A DNA stretch of 64,000 bases from positions 2,294,001-2,358,000 of the forward strand of contig JACONQ010000014.1 of assembly GCA_014281115.1 (NCBI GenBank), in the 5' to 3' direction. How positions within the stretch are numbered: position 1 is the first letter of the stretch; every line of letters starts with the position of its first letter. This stretch comes from Laburnicola sp. R22_1. Lineage: Eukaryota > Ascomycota > Dothideomycetes > Pleosporales > Didymosphaeriaceae. Positions 1 through 12,800 of the stretch are shown piece by piece. The notes below the pieces were generated by a model. That model had not been told where the DNA came from, ran no database searches, and worked only from the letters and a program-made list of their open reading frames with translations. A program made the translations under genes and the position numbers.

Positions 1-3000
1 GTCTTTTAGGATACTACGGCGTTAAGGGCTAAAGTAGGATACTAAATTAGAACTTATAAGCCTAAAGCGAGCAGACAACACAGTTATTACTAAGCTGTAA
101 GAGCTTTATAACTAATAGGTTCTAGAATACTAACCAGAACTAATAGAACAGGCAACCTTCCACACTCACAGAATTACCTCACGCACTAAGAGATCCCCAC
201 AAAAGGCAGACGCACTGCGATGGCATAAGCGACTAGGGCATCTAGGCCCTAGTGCTCTTAAGCACCTAGTGCAGCAATCTAAGGGGGTGCGGATCAAAGG
301 CATTACTACAGTACAGTGCGACGCCTGTGGACGAGCTAAATCTAAGAGGTTAATCTGCTAAACACCACAACTAATTAATAAAGGACTAGAAGAACAAGTC
401 GCAATAGACTTCTATAGCTACAAGGATGGCAGCTTAATAAAAGAGAAGAGCCAAATGCTAATCACTAATCGATACTTAGGACTAATGTGGGATTTCTACT
501 TTAAGGACAATCGCACGGCTCGATCTATTATCTAAACTTTGGCCACTTTTACAAAGTTTATAAAGAACCAATTTATCCTTATAGTTAAGGTAATTAAAGC
601 GGACAATAAAATACTCATAGTTAAACAAGAAGTTAATTAATAGTGCACAGCCTAGGGGATTACAATTAAGCCTTTAGCACCTAACACATAAGCACAGAAT
701 GGGGGAGCTAAACGCTTAGGGGGTGTAATAAAAGACAAAGCCCGGGCAATACAACTTAATGCCAACCTACTATAGGAGATGTGGCTAGAGATTACCTAGT
801 TAGCTATCTACCTCTATAATTAAACGCTAAACTATGCGAATCACTAGAGAACACTATACAAAGTCTTCTTTATAATAGTGGCCTTCTAGAATAGAGTGAT
901 TACAGCACTATAAAAGCTAAATTAAACCTATCTTAAGGTATATAGGTGCAAAGCTTTTATAATAACAGATAATATCTACTATAGTAAGAGTAGGCTACAA
1001 TGTCTCAACCCAAAGGCGTGGATTGGATATCTGGTAGGATACTAATCCTCTAACATCTTTTGGATATAGATACCCTCGCTTAGGAAAGTAATTAGCACCT
1101 AGGACGTAATATTTAATAAAGACAGCATCTTTAGCGGAAAGACAGAGGACCTTATAAATAACCTTATGCACAATACCCTTAAAGAGATCGCCGTATAGGT
1201 CCGGTCGGTTAAACTACTATCCACAGCTAAACTAACTAAATTAGAGACAGAGTTGTTTTATAAAGATGAGACAATTTAAGATAACCTATAGAATGAAGAC
1301 CAGCCTAGATATCGACAAGGCAGGAAAGTGAACTATACTTATCCCACTCCGCTAATCACACCACTACTAGTGACACTTCTTGCACAATTACTAGTAGAGG
1401 AAGATAAAGGAAAAGACCACTAACCCTTATTATTAATAGCATACCTATGGGCTGCAGCATTTATGGCCAGTACTAAAGTGGCAAATGTAGGGAACTTTAA
1501 TAGGAAAACATTAGATAAGGCGCGGTTAAAAAGATTGCTCTCTAAAGGATTAAAGCTATATAGGAGCCAGTTGCCTATACTACCTTCCTAACGCAATAAG
1601 CTTAAAGAACATCCACTGTGCGATATGTTTAAGGAAGCTAAGAAACAGCACCTAAACAGTCACCGGGACATGAGATCCTGGACCGAGATACTAGCTAAAA
1701 CAATTAAGCTGACTAGAGAACAGATCCTTAACTATATGTGGGTATACACCTACAAGTTTAATAAACATTACTAACTTAAGAAGTGCAAAGCACGCCTTGT
1801 TGTTCATGGCGATTAACAGAGAAATATCACGTCACAAGATACATATGCGGCAATATTGGCTGGACAATTATTTCGCATGCTTATGGCGATTGCGGCGCGA
1901 TTCGACCTAGAGCTCCTTTAATACAATGTTATGAATGCCTTTGTTTACGTAAAGATTAACCAAGATATATATATAAGGATGCCACAAGGCTACAATAAAC
2001 CTAGGATAATTCTAAAGCTTAACAAGGCGCTATACAGACTCCGGATCTTACCACTACTCTGGCAGAGAGAGTTTACTTTAATACTGCGAGGCTTAGGCTT
2101 TATTAGTATACCTTATAACCCTTGCTATATGATTAAACAAGGCGTAATCATCTTCTTCTATATAGATAATATTATTATTGCCTATAAACAGGAGAACAAA
2201 CCCTAGGCTAAGCTAGTTATTAAGTAGCTATAAGAAAAGTACACCCTTACAGGAGGAAAAGATCTCTAATGGTTCCTAGGGGTTGAGATTCTTAGGAACC
2301 GCCCGCAATACAAGATCTAGCTCTTACAAGCGTTATATATTAATAAGATTGCTAGGCTAGTTAATAACTAAAGCCTTAGGCATAATACCCTAATAAGTAG
2401 TATTAAGCTTACTCTACAATTAGGCTTTGCTAGTTTATCTAAGATTAATAGATACTAACGCAAGGTTAAATCGATTCTATTTACCACAGTTACTACCTGG
2501 CTAGACACTACTTTTGCGTCCTTCTAATTAGCACAATTTCTCACTAACCCTGGCAGTCAATATTAAGATGCCGCTAATTAAGTCCTACTATACCTCTAAG
2601 AAACACACACAAGGGCGTTACAGCTAGGTAGAGAAGATAGTTTTAAGGTAGCAAGTAATGCCTTATTTGCGGACAATACACTAGACTAAAAGAGTTCTTA
2701 AGGATATATTATTAAACTGTTTAGTGGGCTAATTATGTGGAAAGCAAGCAAGCAAGATACTATTACCACATCCACCACTAAAGCCGAGCTACTAGCCCTG
2801 TTACAGGTAGCTAAGGAGGCACTGTTTACATCACGCCTGCTTAATAAGCTCTAGGTTAAGCTCGCGGATTAAACAATTACTATCAAATGCGACAACTAGC
2901 AGATAATACAGCTTGTTGCTAAGGAGACTGCGTAGCTTAATACTAAACTCCGCCATGTAGATATTCATAACTATTAGTTAAGGCAAGAGGTAGCGCAAGG

Positions 3001-3190
3001 AAGGATTAGGGTTACCTACACTTAGTCGAACGAAATGATAGCTAATAGGCTCACAAAGGCCCTTTCTATCAACAAATAGAGCAAATTTCTAGATTAACTA
3101 GGACTTGTTAATATGGCAGAGGATCTTAATAGAAAGGAGGTACAAATTAACGAGCTAGAACAAAGGATAGAGGCTATTACTCTAGAATAA
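1..3190 (+). pseudogene. Copia A1 Gag-Pol polyprotein, RIP-inactivated, 3' part
   Basis: Read in frame 2 the translation follows Copia Pol to a terminal TAA at 3188-3190. HKRLGHLG and CDACGRAKSKR mark the zinc-binding pre-integrase region. AQNGGAKRLGG carries the third integrase acidic site, where the usual Glu is now Lys. In the reverse transcriptase the usual YVDD is YIDN, and RNase H shows TTSTTKAELLAL. The longest open stretch is only 91 codons (1931-2206). The stops I read through are TAA or TAG, as expected when CAA, CAG and TGG codons change by CpA-directed RIP. I needed no frameshift to follow the polyprotein. Confidence 0.9.
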
Positions 3191-3241
3191 AGGACGGCTA
3201 TAAGGGGTCCAGCTTAAGGATAAGCCTAAGCTAAGGGGATG

Positions 3242-3406
3242 TGTCAGATTAGAGCCGTGTTGCCGAACAAGGGCACGTGGTCGGCTCCACCCTCTAAATT
3301 AGACCTGGAGCCAATAAGTTACAGAACACACACAATACAACTGTTTATCCATCTTATCTATTAGATTCCCCATCTTAATAAGCTTAAATAGTGCTTAAAT
3401 CTAACA
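3242..3406 (+). repeat. 3' LTR of Copia A1
   Basis: The 165-bp LTR begins TGTCAGATT and ends AATCTAACA, so its ends are near-perfect inverted repeats. It follows a short purine tract (about 3231-3241). The sequence corresponds to the A2 LTRs at 5710-5872 and 16241-16403 in reverse orientation. Confidence 0.9.
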
Positions 3407-5709
3407 CGCTTATACCTAAGCGTATATAACTATGTCTTTATAACTAAATATACTAAGATAAAGTTTATTTTTAATTACACCCTTAATGTGGCGTATTAAC
3501 AATTAGAGCATCGTATAGACTTTAACAAGCCTAGTGCCTTTTAGTCTACTAAAGACATTTTTAATATGTTAGATTGTAGCTACGTGGCGGCGAATCCTAT
3601 AAGTAAGACGTACGTAGCCATATAGGGCAACTAGTTAAAGATTAGAGACTGCGAAAGCTTTAAAGAATGGCTATCCCAATTTAAGATCGTAACTACACCT
3701 GTTAATGTTCCTAATTAGTAGAAAATTATTACTACTATCTAACTCTTAAAACTATCGCGGTTAGAGGCTAATAAGCAATAGTTAAACTTAGACTTATAGT
3801 TATTATTTATTAAAAAGATACATTATTAGGTTACAATCTTAAAGCTACAGGGCCCTGCGCAGTAGCAGGATAATAATAATAATAATTAAGACGATTATAA
3901 TGGGGGAGGCGATTGTAGTAAAAGTAACAATACTAGTAGTAATATTTCTAGTTATACTAACGTCTAGGTTAAGTTACTAATAAACAAAGAACCCTATATT
4001 AAATGTGGCGAGAAAGGCTACTATTACAAGGATGAGAACGCTTTATACAAGCGCAAACCACAGTAACTAGCCAATAAGATTAAGGCCCTTATTAATATAG
4101 ATCTTGCTGCGGTTAACATCTAATCTTTATTGCTAGCTTTTACCGCGTTAACTAAAGCCAACCTATTAGAAAACTAGATGTCCCTGTTAAAAGTTATGAG
4201 TAGGGACCTTAAGAGTTATTACTAAAACTTTTATATAAGATTAAAGAGCTAAAGCTATAGCTAACTTAATAGTTATTATAGCCCTAGCAGGTTGTTAAAC
4301 TCTACGCAAACTCGCTTAACAAGGACACACTACTAATATATAGGGCACAATTTATCTTTAAGTATTAGCTTTAGACTACTAATAGAGGCAGAATTACTAT
4401 TAATAGTCTTATAGATTTGGGCGTAACAAACACATGTGTAAGTAAGGACTATATCGCTTATTATAGACTTTGTATAGTCTCGCTTAAAAAGCCTATCTGC
4501 CTACGTCTTAGTAATAGTGTTACAAAATAAGTACTTATAAAGGCGGCGGTGTTGCCTATATACTATAGAGACTACTTTTTTAAGGAGTTGGCATATATTA
4601 TTAACCTATTAGGATATAATATTATCTTTGGCATATTATAGTTAAGTGCCTACAACCCGAATATTAATTAGAAAGACAAGACTATAACCTTTAATAAGCC
4701 CTATTACATAAGTAACTACTATATAAAAGGGCTTCTAGTTATTATTACTAGTAAGAAATATTAATAATAGTTGCCTAAACTAAGGACGCCACACCCTACA
4801 TATGCTGAAATGGATATTAAAGTCGTCTCTAGGTACGCTACTTCACTTATAACCCTTAAGGCCGACTACCACGCTATCTAGCTATATCCCAAATATATAT
4901 AGCGACTTAAGAAGCTTAGTAGGGTTAATAATAAGAGTAAGTTAAATAACGCCGCTAATATTAAGGCTATGTTTGCGCAGTTATTTTGCGTTAATCTTAT
5001 AGCTTTAACTTAAGAAGACTTTAACAAGTTTTATTAGAAGATAAATTAACCTAATAAGACAAAGAAGGAGATACTAAAGTTACTACCTACCTGGCTTTAA
5101 GATAAGTGGGGGGCTTTTATAGTGCCAAAAGACTAGCTCCTGTCTTATTAGCCTGGGGTGAACTATAAGATTAACTTAGAATCTGGGGCAAAGCACCCCA
5201 CCGCCCGGCTATATAGTATAAGCAGAAAGGAGGCTCTGGTAGTAAAGGCGTACGTTAATAAGAAGCTTAGTATAGGTAAGGTGCAACGTAGCACCTTAGA
5301 TTTTGCGACTCTAGTACTAGTTATTAAGAAGCCTAATAAAGGTCTACGTATCTATATTAACTACTATTAGCTAAACGCCGCTATAGTAAAAAACAAGAAC
5401 GCGCTACCTACTATCTATAAGACGCTCTCCTAACTATCTAGGGTGCAGTAGTTTAGCGTCCTTAATATTATTACGGCCTTTTATAAGGTGCGCATTAAGA
5501 ATAGAGACAAATATAAAACCGCCTTTATAACATAGTATGGATTATTTAAATACCTTATTATACCTTTTAGATTGTGCAACGCACTGGCGACTTTTTAGTC
5601 TTATATTAATAAGACGCTATAGGAATACCTAGATAAATTTTATTTGGCATATATTAATAACATCCTAGTCTTTAGTAAAATGTTAGTTAAATATAAGAAC
5701 TACGTCTAT
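3407..5709 (+). pseudogene. Gypsy-1 fragment: Gag, protease, start of reverse transcriptase
   Basis: Gag-like sequence is followed by a degenerate zinc knuckle (KCGEKGYYYKDE, near 4000). Next comes an aspartic protease motif, LIDLGVTNTC (near 4410), and the reverse transcriptase. The RT is best seen from 5158 on as IKKPNKGLRIYINYY, TAFYKVRI and LAYINNILVFS. The usual catalytic Tyr-x-Asp-Asp reads YINN near 5650. Both Asp-to-Asn changes fit TpG to TpA transitions, so RIP has destroyed the active site. The piece stops at 5709 where Copia A2 inserted, and the RT continues at 16404. Confidence 0.8.
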
Positions 5710-5872
5710 TGTTAGATTTGAGCACTATTTAAGCTTATTAAGATGGGGGGTCTAATAGATAAGATGGATAAACAGTTGTATTGTGTGTTCTGTGACTTAT
5801 TAGCTCTAGGTCTAATTTAGAGGGTAAAGCCGACCACGTGCCCTTGTTTGGCAACACGGCTCTAATCTAACA
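5710..5872 (-). repeat. 3' LTR of Copia A2
   Basis: The 163-bp LTR has ends TGTTAGATT and AATCTAACA (plus-strand reading). It is followed inward by CACCCCCTCAGC, the complement of the polypurine tract. It matches the partner LTR at 16241-16403. Confidence 0.93.
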
Positions 5873-8800
5873 CACCCCCTCAGCTTAGGCTTATCCTTAA
5901 GCTAGACCCCTTATAGCCGTTCTTTATTCTAGAGTAATAGCCTCTATTCTTTGTTCTAGCTTGTTAATTTGTACCTCCTTTCTATTAAGATCCTCTGCCA
6001 TATTAACAAGTCCTAGTTAATCTAGAAATTTGCTCTATTTATTAACAGAAAGGGCCTTTGTAAGCCTATTAGCTATTATTTTATTTAACTAAGTATAGGT
6101 AACTCTAATCCTTCCTTACGCTACCTCTTACTTTAACTAATAGTTATGAATATCCACATAGCGGAGTTTAGTATTAAGCTGCGTAGTCTTCTTAGCGACA
6201 AGCTATATTGTCTGCCGGTTGTCGCATTTAATAGTAATTGTTTAATCCGCGAGCTTAACCTAAAGCTTATTAAGTAGGCGTGATGTAAACAGTGCCTCCT
6301 TAGCTACCTATAATAGGGCTAGTAGCTCGGCTTTAGTGGTAGATATGGTAATAGTATCTTGCTTGCTTGCTTTCTACATAATTAGCCCACTAAACAGTTT
6401 AATAATATATTCTTAAGAACTCTTTTAGTCTAGTATATTGTCCACAAACAAGGCATCGCTTGCTACCTTAAAACTATCTTCTCTACCTAGCTATAACGCC
6501 CTTGTGTATGTTTCTTAGAGGTATAGTAGGACTTAATTAGCGGCATCTTAATGTTGGCTGCCAGGGTTAGTAAGAAATTGTGCTAATTAGGAGAACGCGA
6601 AAGCAGTGTCTGGCTGGGTGGTGACTGTGGCAAATAGGATTGATCTAACCTTGCGTTAGTATCTATTAATCTTAGATAGACTAGCGAAGCCTAATTATAG
6701 AGTAAGCTTAATGCTACTTATTAGAGTATTATGCCTAAGGCTTTAGTTATTAACTAGCCTAGCGATTTTATTAATATATAACGCTTGTGAGAGCCAGATC
6801 TTTTATTACGGGCGGTTCCTAAGAATCTTAACCCCTAGGAACTATTAGAGATCTTTTCCTCCTATAAGGGTGTACTTTTTTTATAGCTGCTTAATAACTA
6901 GCTTAGCCTGGGGTTTATTCTCCTATTTATAGGCAATAATAATATTATCTATATAAAAGAAGATAATTACGCCTTATTTAATTATATAGCAAGGTTTATA
7001 AGGTATACTAATAAGGCCTAAGCCTCATAGTGTTAAAGTAAACTCTTTCTACCAGAGTAGTGATAAGATCTAGAGTCTATATAGCGCCTTGCTAAGCTCT
7101 AGAATTATCCTAGGTCTATTATAGCCTTATGGCATCTTTATATATATATCTTAGTCGATCTTTATGTAAATAAAGGCATTCGTAACATTGTATTAAAGAA
7201 GCTCTAGGTCAAATCGCGCCGCAATCGCCATAAGCATGCGAAATAATCGTCTAGCTAATATTACCACATATGTATCTTATAACGTGATATTTCTCTATTA
7301 ATTGCCATAAATAACAAGGCGTGCTTTACACTTCTTAAGTTAGTAATATTTATTAAACTTATAGGTATATACCTATATATAGTTAAGAATCTATTCTCTA
7401 GTTAGCTTAATTATTTTAGCTAGTATCTTAGTCTAGGATCTTATATCCTAGTGACTATTTAGGTGCTATTTCTCAGCTTCCTTAAACATATCGCATAGTG
7501 AATGTTCTTTAAGCTTATTACGTTAGGAAGATAGCATAGGCAACTGGCTCCTATATAGCTTTAATCCTTTAGAGAGCAATCTTTTTAACTACGCCTTATC
7601 TAATATTTTTCTATTAAAGTTTTCTGTGTTTGCCGCTTTAGTGCTGGCTATAAATACTACGGCCCATAGGCATATTGTTAATAATAAGAGTTAGTAGTCT
7701 TTCCTTTTATCTTCCTCTACCGGTAATTGTGCAAGGAGTGTCACTAGTAGTAGTGTAATTAGCGGAGTGAGATAAGTATAGTCCACTTTTCTGCCTTGTT
7801 AATATCTAGGCTAGTCTTTATTCTGCGGGTTATCTTAAATTGTCTCATCTTTATAGAACGACTCTGTTTCTAATTTAGTTAGTTTAGCTGTGGATAGTAG
7901 TTTAATCGATCGGACCTATACGGCGATCTCTTTAAGGGTATTGTGCATAAGGTTATCTATAAGGTTCTTTGTCTTTCTGCTAAAGATGCTGTCTTTGTTA
8001 AATATTATGTCCTAGGTGCTAATTACTTTCCTAAGCGAGGGTATTCATATCCAAAAGATGTTAGAGGATTAGTATCCTACTAGATATCTAATCCACGCCT
8101 TTAGGTTAAGATATTATAGCCTGCTCTTGCTATAGTAGGTATTATCTATTATTACAAAAGCTTTGCACCCATATGCCTTAAGATAGGTTTAATCTGGCTT
8201 TTGTAGTACTATAACCACTCTATTCTAGAAGGCCACTATTATAAAGAAGACTTTGTATAGTATTCTTTAGTAATTCGCAAAGTTTAGCATTCGATTATAG
8301 AGGTAGATAGCTAACTAGGTAATTTCTAGCCATATCTCCTATAGTAGGTTAGCATTAAGTCGCATTGCCCGGGCTTTGTCTTTTATTACACCCCCTGAGC
8401 ATTTAGCTTCCCCATTCTATACTTGTGTGTTAGGTGCTAAAGGCTTAATTATAATCCCCTAGGCTGTGCACTATTAATTAACTTCTTGTTTAACTGTGAA
8501 TATTTTGTTGTCCGCTTTAATTACCTTAACTATAAGGTTAAATTAGTTCTTTATAAACTTTATAAAAGTGGCCAAAGTTTAGATAATAGATTAAGCTGTG
8601 CGATTGTCCTTAAAGTAGAAATCCCACATTAGTCCTAAGTATCGATTAGTAATTAGCATTTGGCTCTTCTCTTTTATTAAGCTGCCATCCTTGTAGCTAT
8701 AGAAGTCTATTACGACTTGTTCTCCTAGTCCTTTATTAATTAGTCGTGGTGTTTGGCGGATTAACCTCTTAGATTTAGCTCGTCCGCAGGCGTCGCACTG

Positions 8801-9448
8801 TACTGTAGTGATGCCTTTAATCCGCACCCCCTTAGATTGCTGCACTAGGTGCTTAAGAGCACTAGGGCCTAAATACCCTAGTTGCTTATGTTATCGCAGA
8901 GCGTCTGCCTTTTGCGGGAATCTCTTGGTGCGTGAGGTAATCCTATAGGTGTGGAAGGTTGCCTGTTCTATTAGTTCTAGTTAGTATTCTAGAACCTATT
9001 AGTTATAAAGCTCTTATAGCTTAGTAATAACTGTGTTGTCTGCTCGCTTTAGGCTTATAAGTTCTAATTTAGTATCCTACTATAGCCCTTAACGCCGTAG
9101 TATCCTAAAAGACACTAGGTTGCATAGAAGGTCTAGGCAATAGGCCACATTGTTAAGGCGTAGTATCCGCTATCTATCCGGGCCCTTTAGTTTAAGGTAA
9201 ACCGTGCTATATCCTTTAACTCATATTTGTGTATTTCTAGCCCATATAAAGTCTCTAGGCGATAGAGGGCGAAATGAGACAAATTAATTAAGGTTGTTCG
9301 CGATGTGGCAGGTGGTGCCTAAATTAAGAATTAAGGAGTATTATAGTGGGTAGCTTATAGAATTGGATTAATATAATGCCGCATTAAAGCTTGCTTAAAT
9401 AGTGGAAATTTTCTATCTATCTAGTTAATTATTATTAATCTTAGGAGT

Positions 9449-9766
9449 TGTCAGATATTAGGTTACTGGAAATCACTGTGATTTCACTGTGAAATCCAGT
9501 AGTCACGTGCGTCCGATCACATGGTCTCCTTATAACGACAGTTGGTGTAACTTAGAGTGATTTCACTGTGAGATTACTGTGAAATACACAAAGGAGACTG
9601 GCGTACTACTATTACACTACTCCGCACTATTACTAGTGCGTCTTAGCGCTAGATAGATATTGCGTACGATAGCTGAGCTTCTCCGACAGAGATCACTCGA
9701 CAATCAATTCATCATCAAATCCATCACTTTCATCTCATCTCATTAAAGATACTTACGTATCTGACA
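9449..9766 (+). repeat. 5' LTR of Copia B
   Basis: The 318-bp LTR opens TGTCAGATATTAGG and closes TACGTATCTGACA. It contains short repeated palindromic motifs around ATCACTGTGATTTCACTGTG, an A/T-bounded stretch that appears twice in modified form. A diverged solo copy of this LTR type lies at 52927-53242. Confidence 0.95.
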
Positions 9767-9784
9767 ATTAAGAGTCTCACTGCC
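9767..9784 (+). other. Primer-binding site of Copia B, half-tRNA Lys(CUU) type
   Basis: ATTAAGAGTCTCACTGCC begins directly at the LTR edge. Its complement, GGCAGTGAGACTCTTAAT, reads as the end of the 5' half of a lysine tRNA: anticodon stem TGAGA, loop CTCTTAA with anticodon CTT, then T39. The same site occurs in Copia A2 (16223-16240, minus) and Copia C (38800-38817). The tRNA assignment is inferred from known tRNA-Lys(CUU) anticodon-arm sequence. Confidence 0.7.
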
Positions 9785-9802
9785 TCAATTAAACCAAAAA
9801 TC

Positions 9803-12800
9803 ATGTCTCTATTAACACTTAGGGATCCTATAGTGATCCTGACCAATTACTCGAACTACACACTATGGCTGAGGCAAATTAATGCCTGAGCCTAGTTGTT
9901 GAAAGCATGGGATCTTATTAACCTATCCCTTAACAATAAACCGATGGCAGAACTGATCATGCCAATCGCACCGAATATTAGTGCCTATTAACCAGCTCCC
10001 GCTTTCGTCAACGGAAACACTAACAACGCCCGTCCATCGCTACCATCGCACCTATCGCCGGCTGGCGAAAAGGCGTACAAAATTGATACCGATTTCTATA
10101 AGAATTAACTCGAAATCTACAAGCTCCTAGATCGAAAGTACGAACAGGAGAAGGAGAACCTAGATAAGCTGGTTATTCTCATTCAAACCACCACCTCGGC
10201 ACATTTACAGTCTAATTGCTGCACCCTAGGTGAATTAATTAGACAATGGATTAAGAACCTCACGAAAACGGTTGGGGTTGACTAACACGATGAACAAAGA
10301 AGAGCAAGGATTAGGTACTAAGACGCTCTCAAACCAATAAGATTAGTTGGTTTATAGTACACCTGGCTCGCTAAGTACGATTATGCGGCTACAGAAGCTG
10401 AGTATAATTGTGTGTTAGAGCTTTAGGAGCTAGACTTAGTTAAACAAGATTTTATAAAAGCGGTCACTAATGTCGCATCCTAATAGGTTACGACCTTCCT
10501 GCAACACGGAAGTAAGGACGAGACCGTTAATAGAAAAGAGATGGTGAAACTCTTCTAAGAACAAATGGTAATGCAGCACCTAATCAAGGGTAAATAAAGG
10601 GGCGCCTTTGCTGTTGCAGGACTATCTCTCGCTGACAGTGGTGTAACCACCCAGGCCGCAGCTGGGGACGCCCAACCTGTGGATGAAGCAGCATCACCCA
10701 AGCGAGGCAGATCACGCGCCAATAAAGCTGGCCCTAAAGCCAAATCCAAGCAGTCCGTACGAGTCACTGACAATGAGCCAACAGCAGTTGGAGGCCAAGA
10801 GGGATTAAACCCCAAGTGCCCTGCTTGTGAACAACGCCATAGTCTAAAAGACTGCTTTTACGCATTCCCTAACAAACAACCTAAATGGTTTAAACTAAAG
10901 CCTGCTATGGAGGCGGTTATAACATACAGGTTAGAGAATGACCCTATACTTATAAAGCGCATAAGATCCATAAAGCGTTAAAAGTCATAGATACCAAAGA
11001 GCAAACAATCAAAGACCCCTACTCCAACTCAAATTACTGAGATTACTGACGATAAATGACTAGATGGCAGACAGATCACTATCCTCTCAGCGAGCTTCAA
11101 TGCTATCGCAGCCTCCTACCACTCAGACCTGAACACATACCCACTATGTGACTCCGCGATCCTTAATTCTGGCACAACCTGCCACATCTTTAATGACATT
11201 GATCGCTTCGTCTTATGGCGACCACCGTCGCCAGGAGACTTCGTATGGGCGGGATCATCACGAGCATGGATAAGGGGATATGGAAGTGTCCATCTTCACG
11301 TCAAGAGTAAGGAGGGAAATTGCTTAGTAAGGTTAGATAACGTCGCCTACTGTCCTAGTCTACTTTGCAACCTAGTGTCCTTCCAATTACTCCAAAGGCA
11401 AGGCCTCTAGTAGGACACCAAGTTAGACCCAACAACAATCAGGAGACAAGACAATACGATCCTGGCCGAACTCCAAGAAATCTACAATTAATAGGTACTG
11501 GAGTTCATACCAACATCAAAATTAACTTGTACCACAATCAATAGTACGTACGCTACACACAAATTTACCTCGCGCACCACACGACAAGCGCAGAAGGTAA
11601 ACGCCATCACATGGCACAAACAACTAGGCCACCCAGGCCCTCAGGCACTAGAGCACACAGTAAATCACAGTGAAGGGGTACGTATTAAAGGGTTAACTAC
11701 GGTCCAATGCGACGCTTGCGGCAGATCAAAGCTCAGGCGACAAATTAGACATCAGGCTAGACAAATCAACGATGGCCCAGGAGAGAGAGTCGCTATAGAC
11801 TTTTACAACTTCGAAGACAAGAGCTCAACCAGCGAAAAGAGTATAATGCTTATCTCTAATCGTTTCTCAGGCATAGCTTAGGACTTCTACTTTAAAGACA
11901 ATCGACCAGCACGAACAATTATCAAACTGCTGAAGGAATTTGTACTATTTATGAAAGTATAGTTTAAGGTGACTATAAAAGTTATTAAATCCAACAATGA
12001 GATTTTCTTAGTTAAACAAGACGTTCACAGGTGGTGTGTTAATGAAGGGGTTGTTATTAAGCCTTCAGCACCCGATACCTAAGCTCAAAATAGAGGGGCT
12101 GAACGCTTAGGGGGTGTAATCAAGGAAAAGAGCCGTGCAATGCGACTTGACGCCAACCTCCCCTGGACACTATGGCCAGAGATCACACGAGCGGCCGTAT
12201 ACCTGTATAATCGAACGCCAAACTACGCCAATTAATGGCAATCACCACACGAAGTATTTTTTACAATAGTTGCCTACTAAAATGGCATTGTTACCTAACT
12301 AAAGAAACTAAACTAGGCTCACCTTAGAGCCTACAGCTATAAAGCTTTTGCCTTGACTAACAATACAAAACGCGGCAAGAGCAAGCTCTAAAGGCTCGAC
12401 CTAAAGGCATAGGTTGGTTACCTAGTGGGCTATCGATTAATAAACATCTAGAGAGTATGGATACCTCCACTTAACAAAGTTATCAGCACACGCGACATTA
12501 TCTTTGACAAAAATCAAGTGTTCTTAGGTAAACAAGAAGACCTGTTGGACAACCTCATGCACAGCACTACTGAAGAGATTGCTGCATGGACCCAAATAGT
12601 GGAGCTACTGCCCTCACCACTAGAACATAAAAATACGGAGTCTTTCTACAAGGATAAGTCGATTATTAACTCTCACGAGGAGTACGAGAGTGCTCTAGGG
12701 TACTATTAAGGGAGGAAGATTAATTACACCTACCCAACACCACCAGAGACACTTCCGCCTGTCGCACTGCTTGCCCAATCAATAGTGAGTTTCGAACAGA

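Larger units (their letters stand above)
1..3406 (+). mobile_element. Copia element A1, 3' part (runs in from the left edge)
   Basis: This is a Ty1/Copia retrotransposon on the plus strand whose 5' end lies outside the window. In order it shows the GAG-pre-integrase motif (about 210-350), integrase core (about 400-850), reverse transcriptase (about 1700-2340), RNase H (about 2640-3090), a purine-rich tract and a 3' LTR. It is the same family as the inverted copy A2 at 5710-16403, with matching domain order and closely similar sequence. It is heavily RIP-mutated and cannot be active. The 5 bases after the LTR are CGCTT, so the matching duplication should lie before its 5' LTR outside the window. 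Confidence 0.95.
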
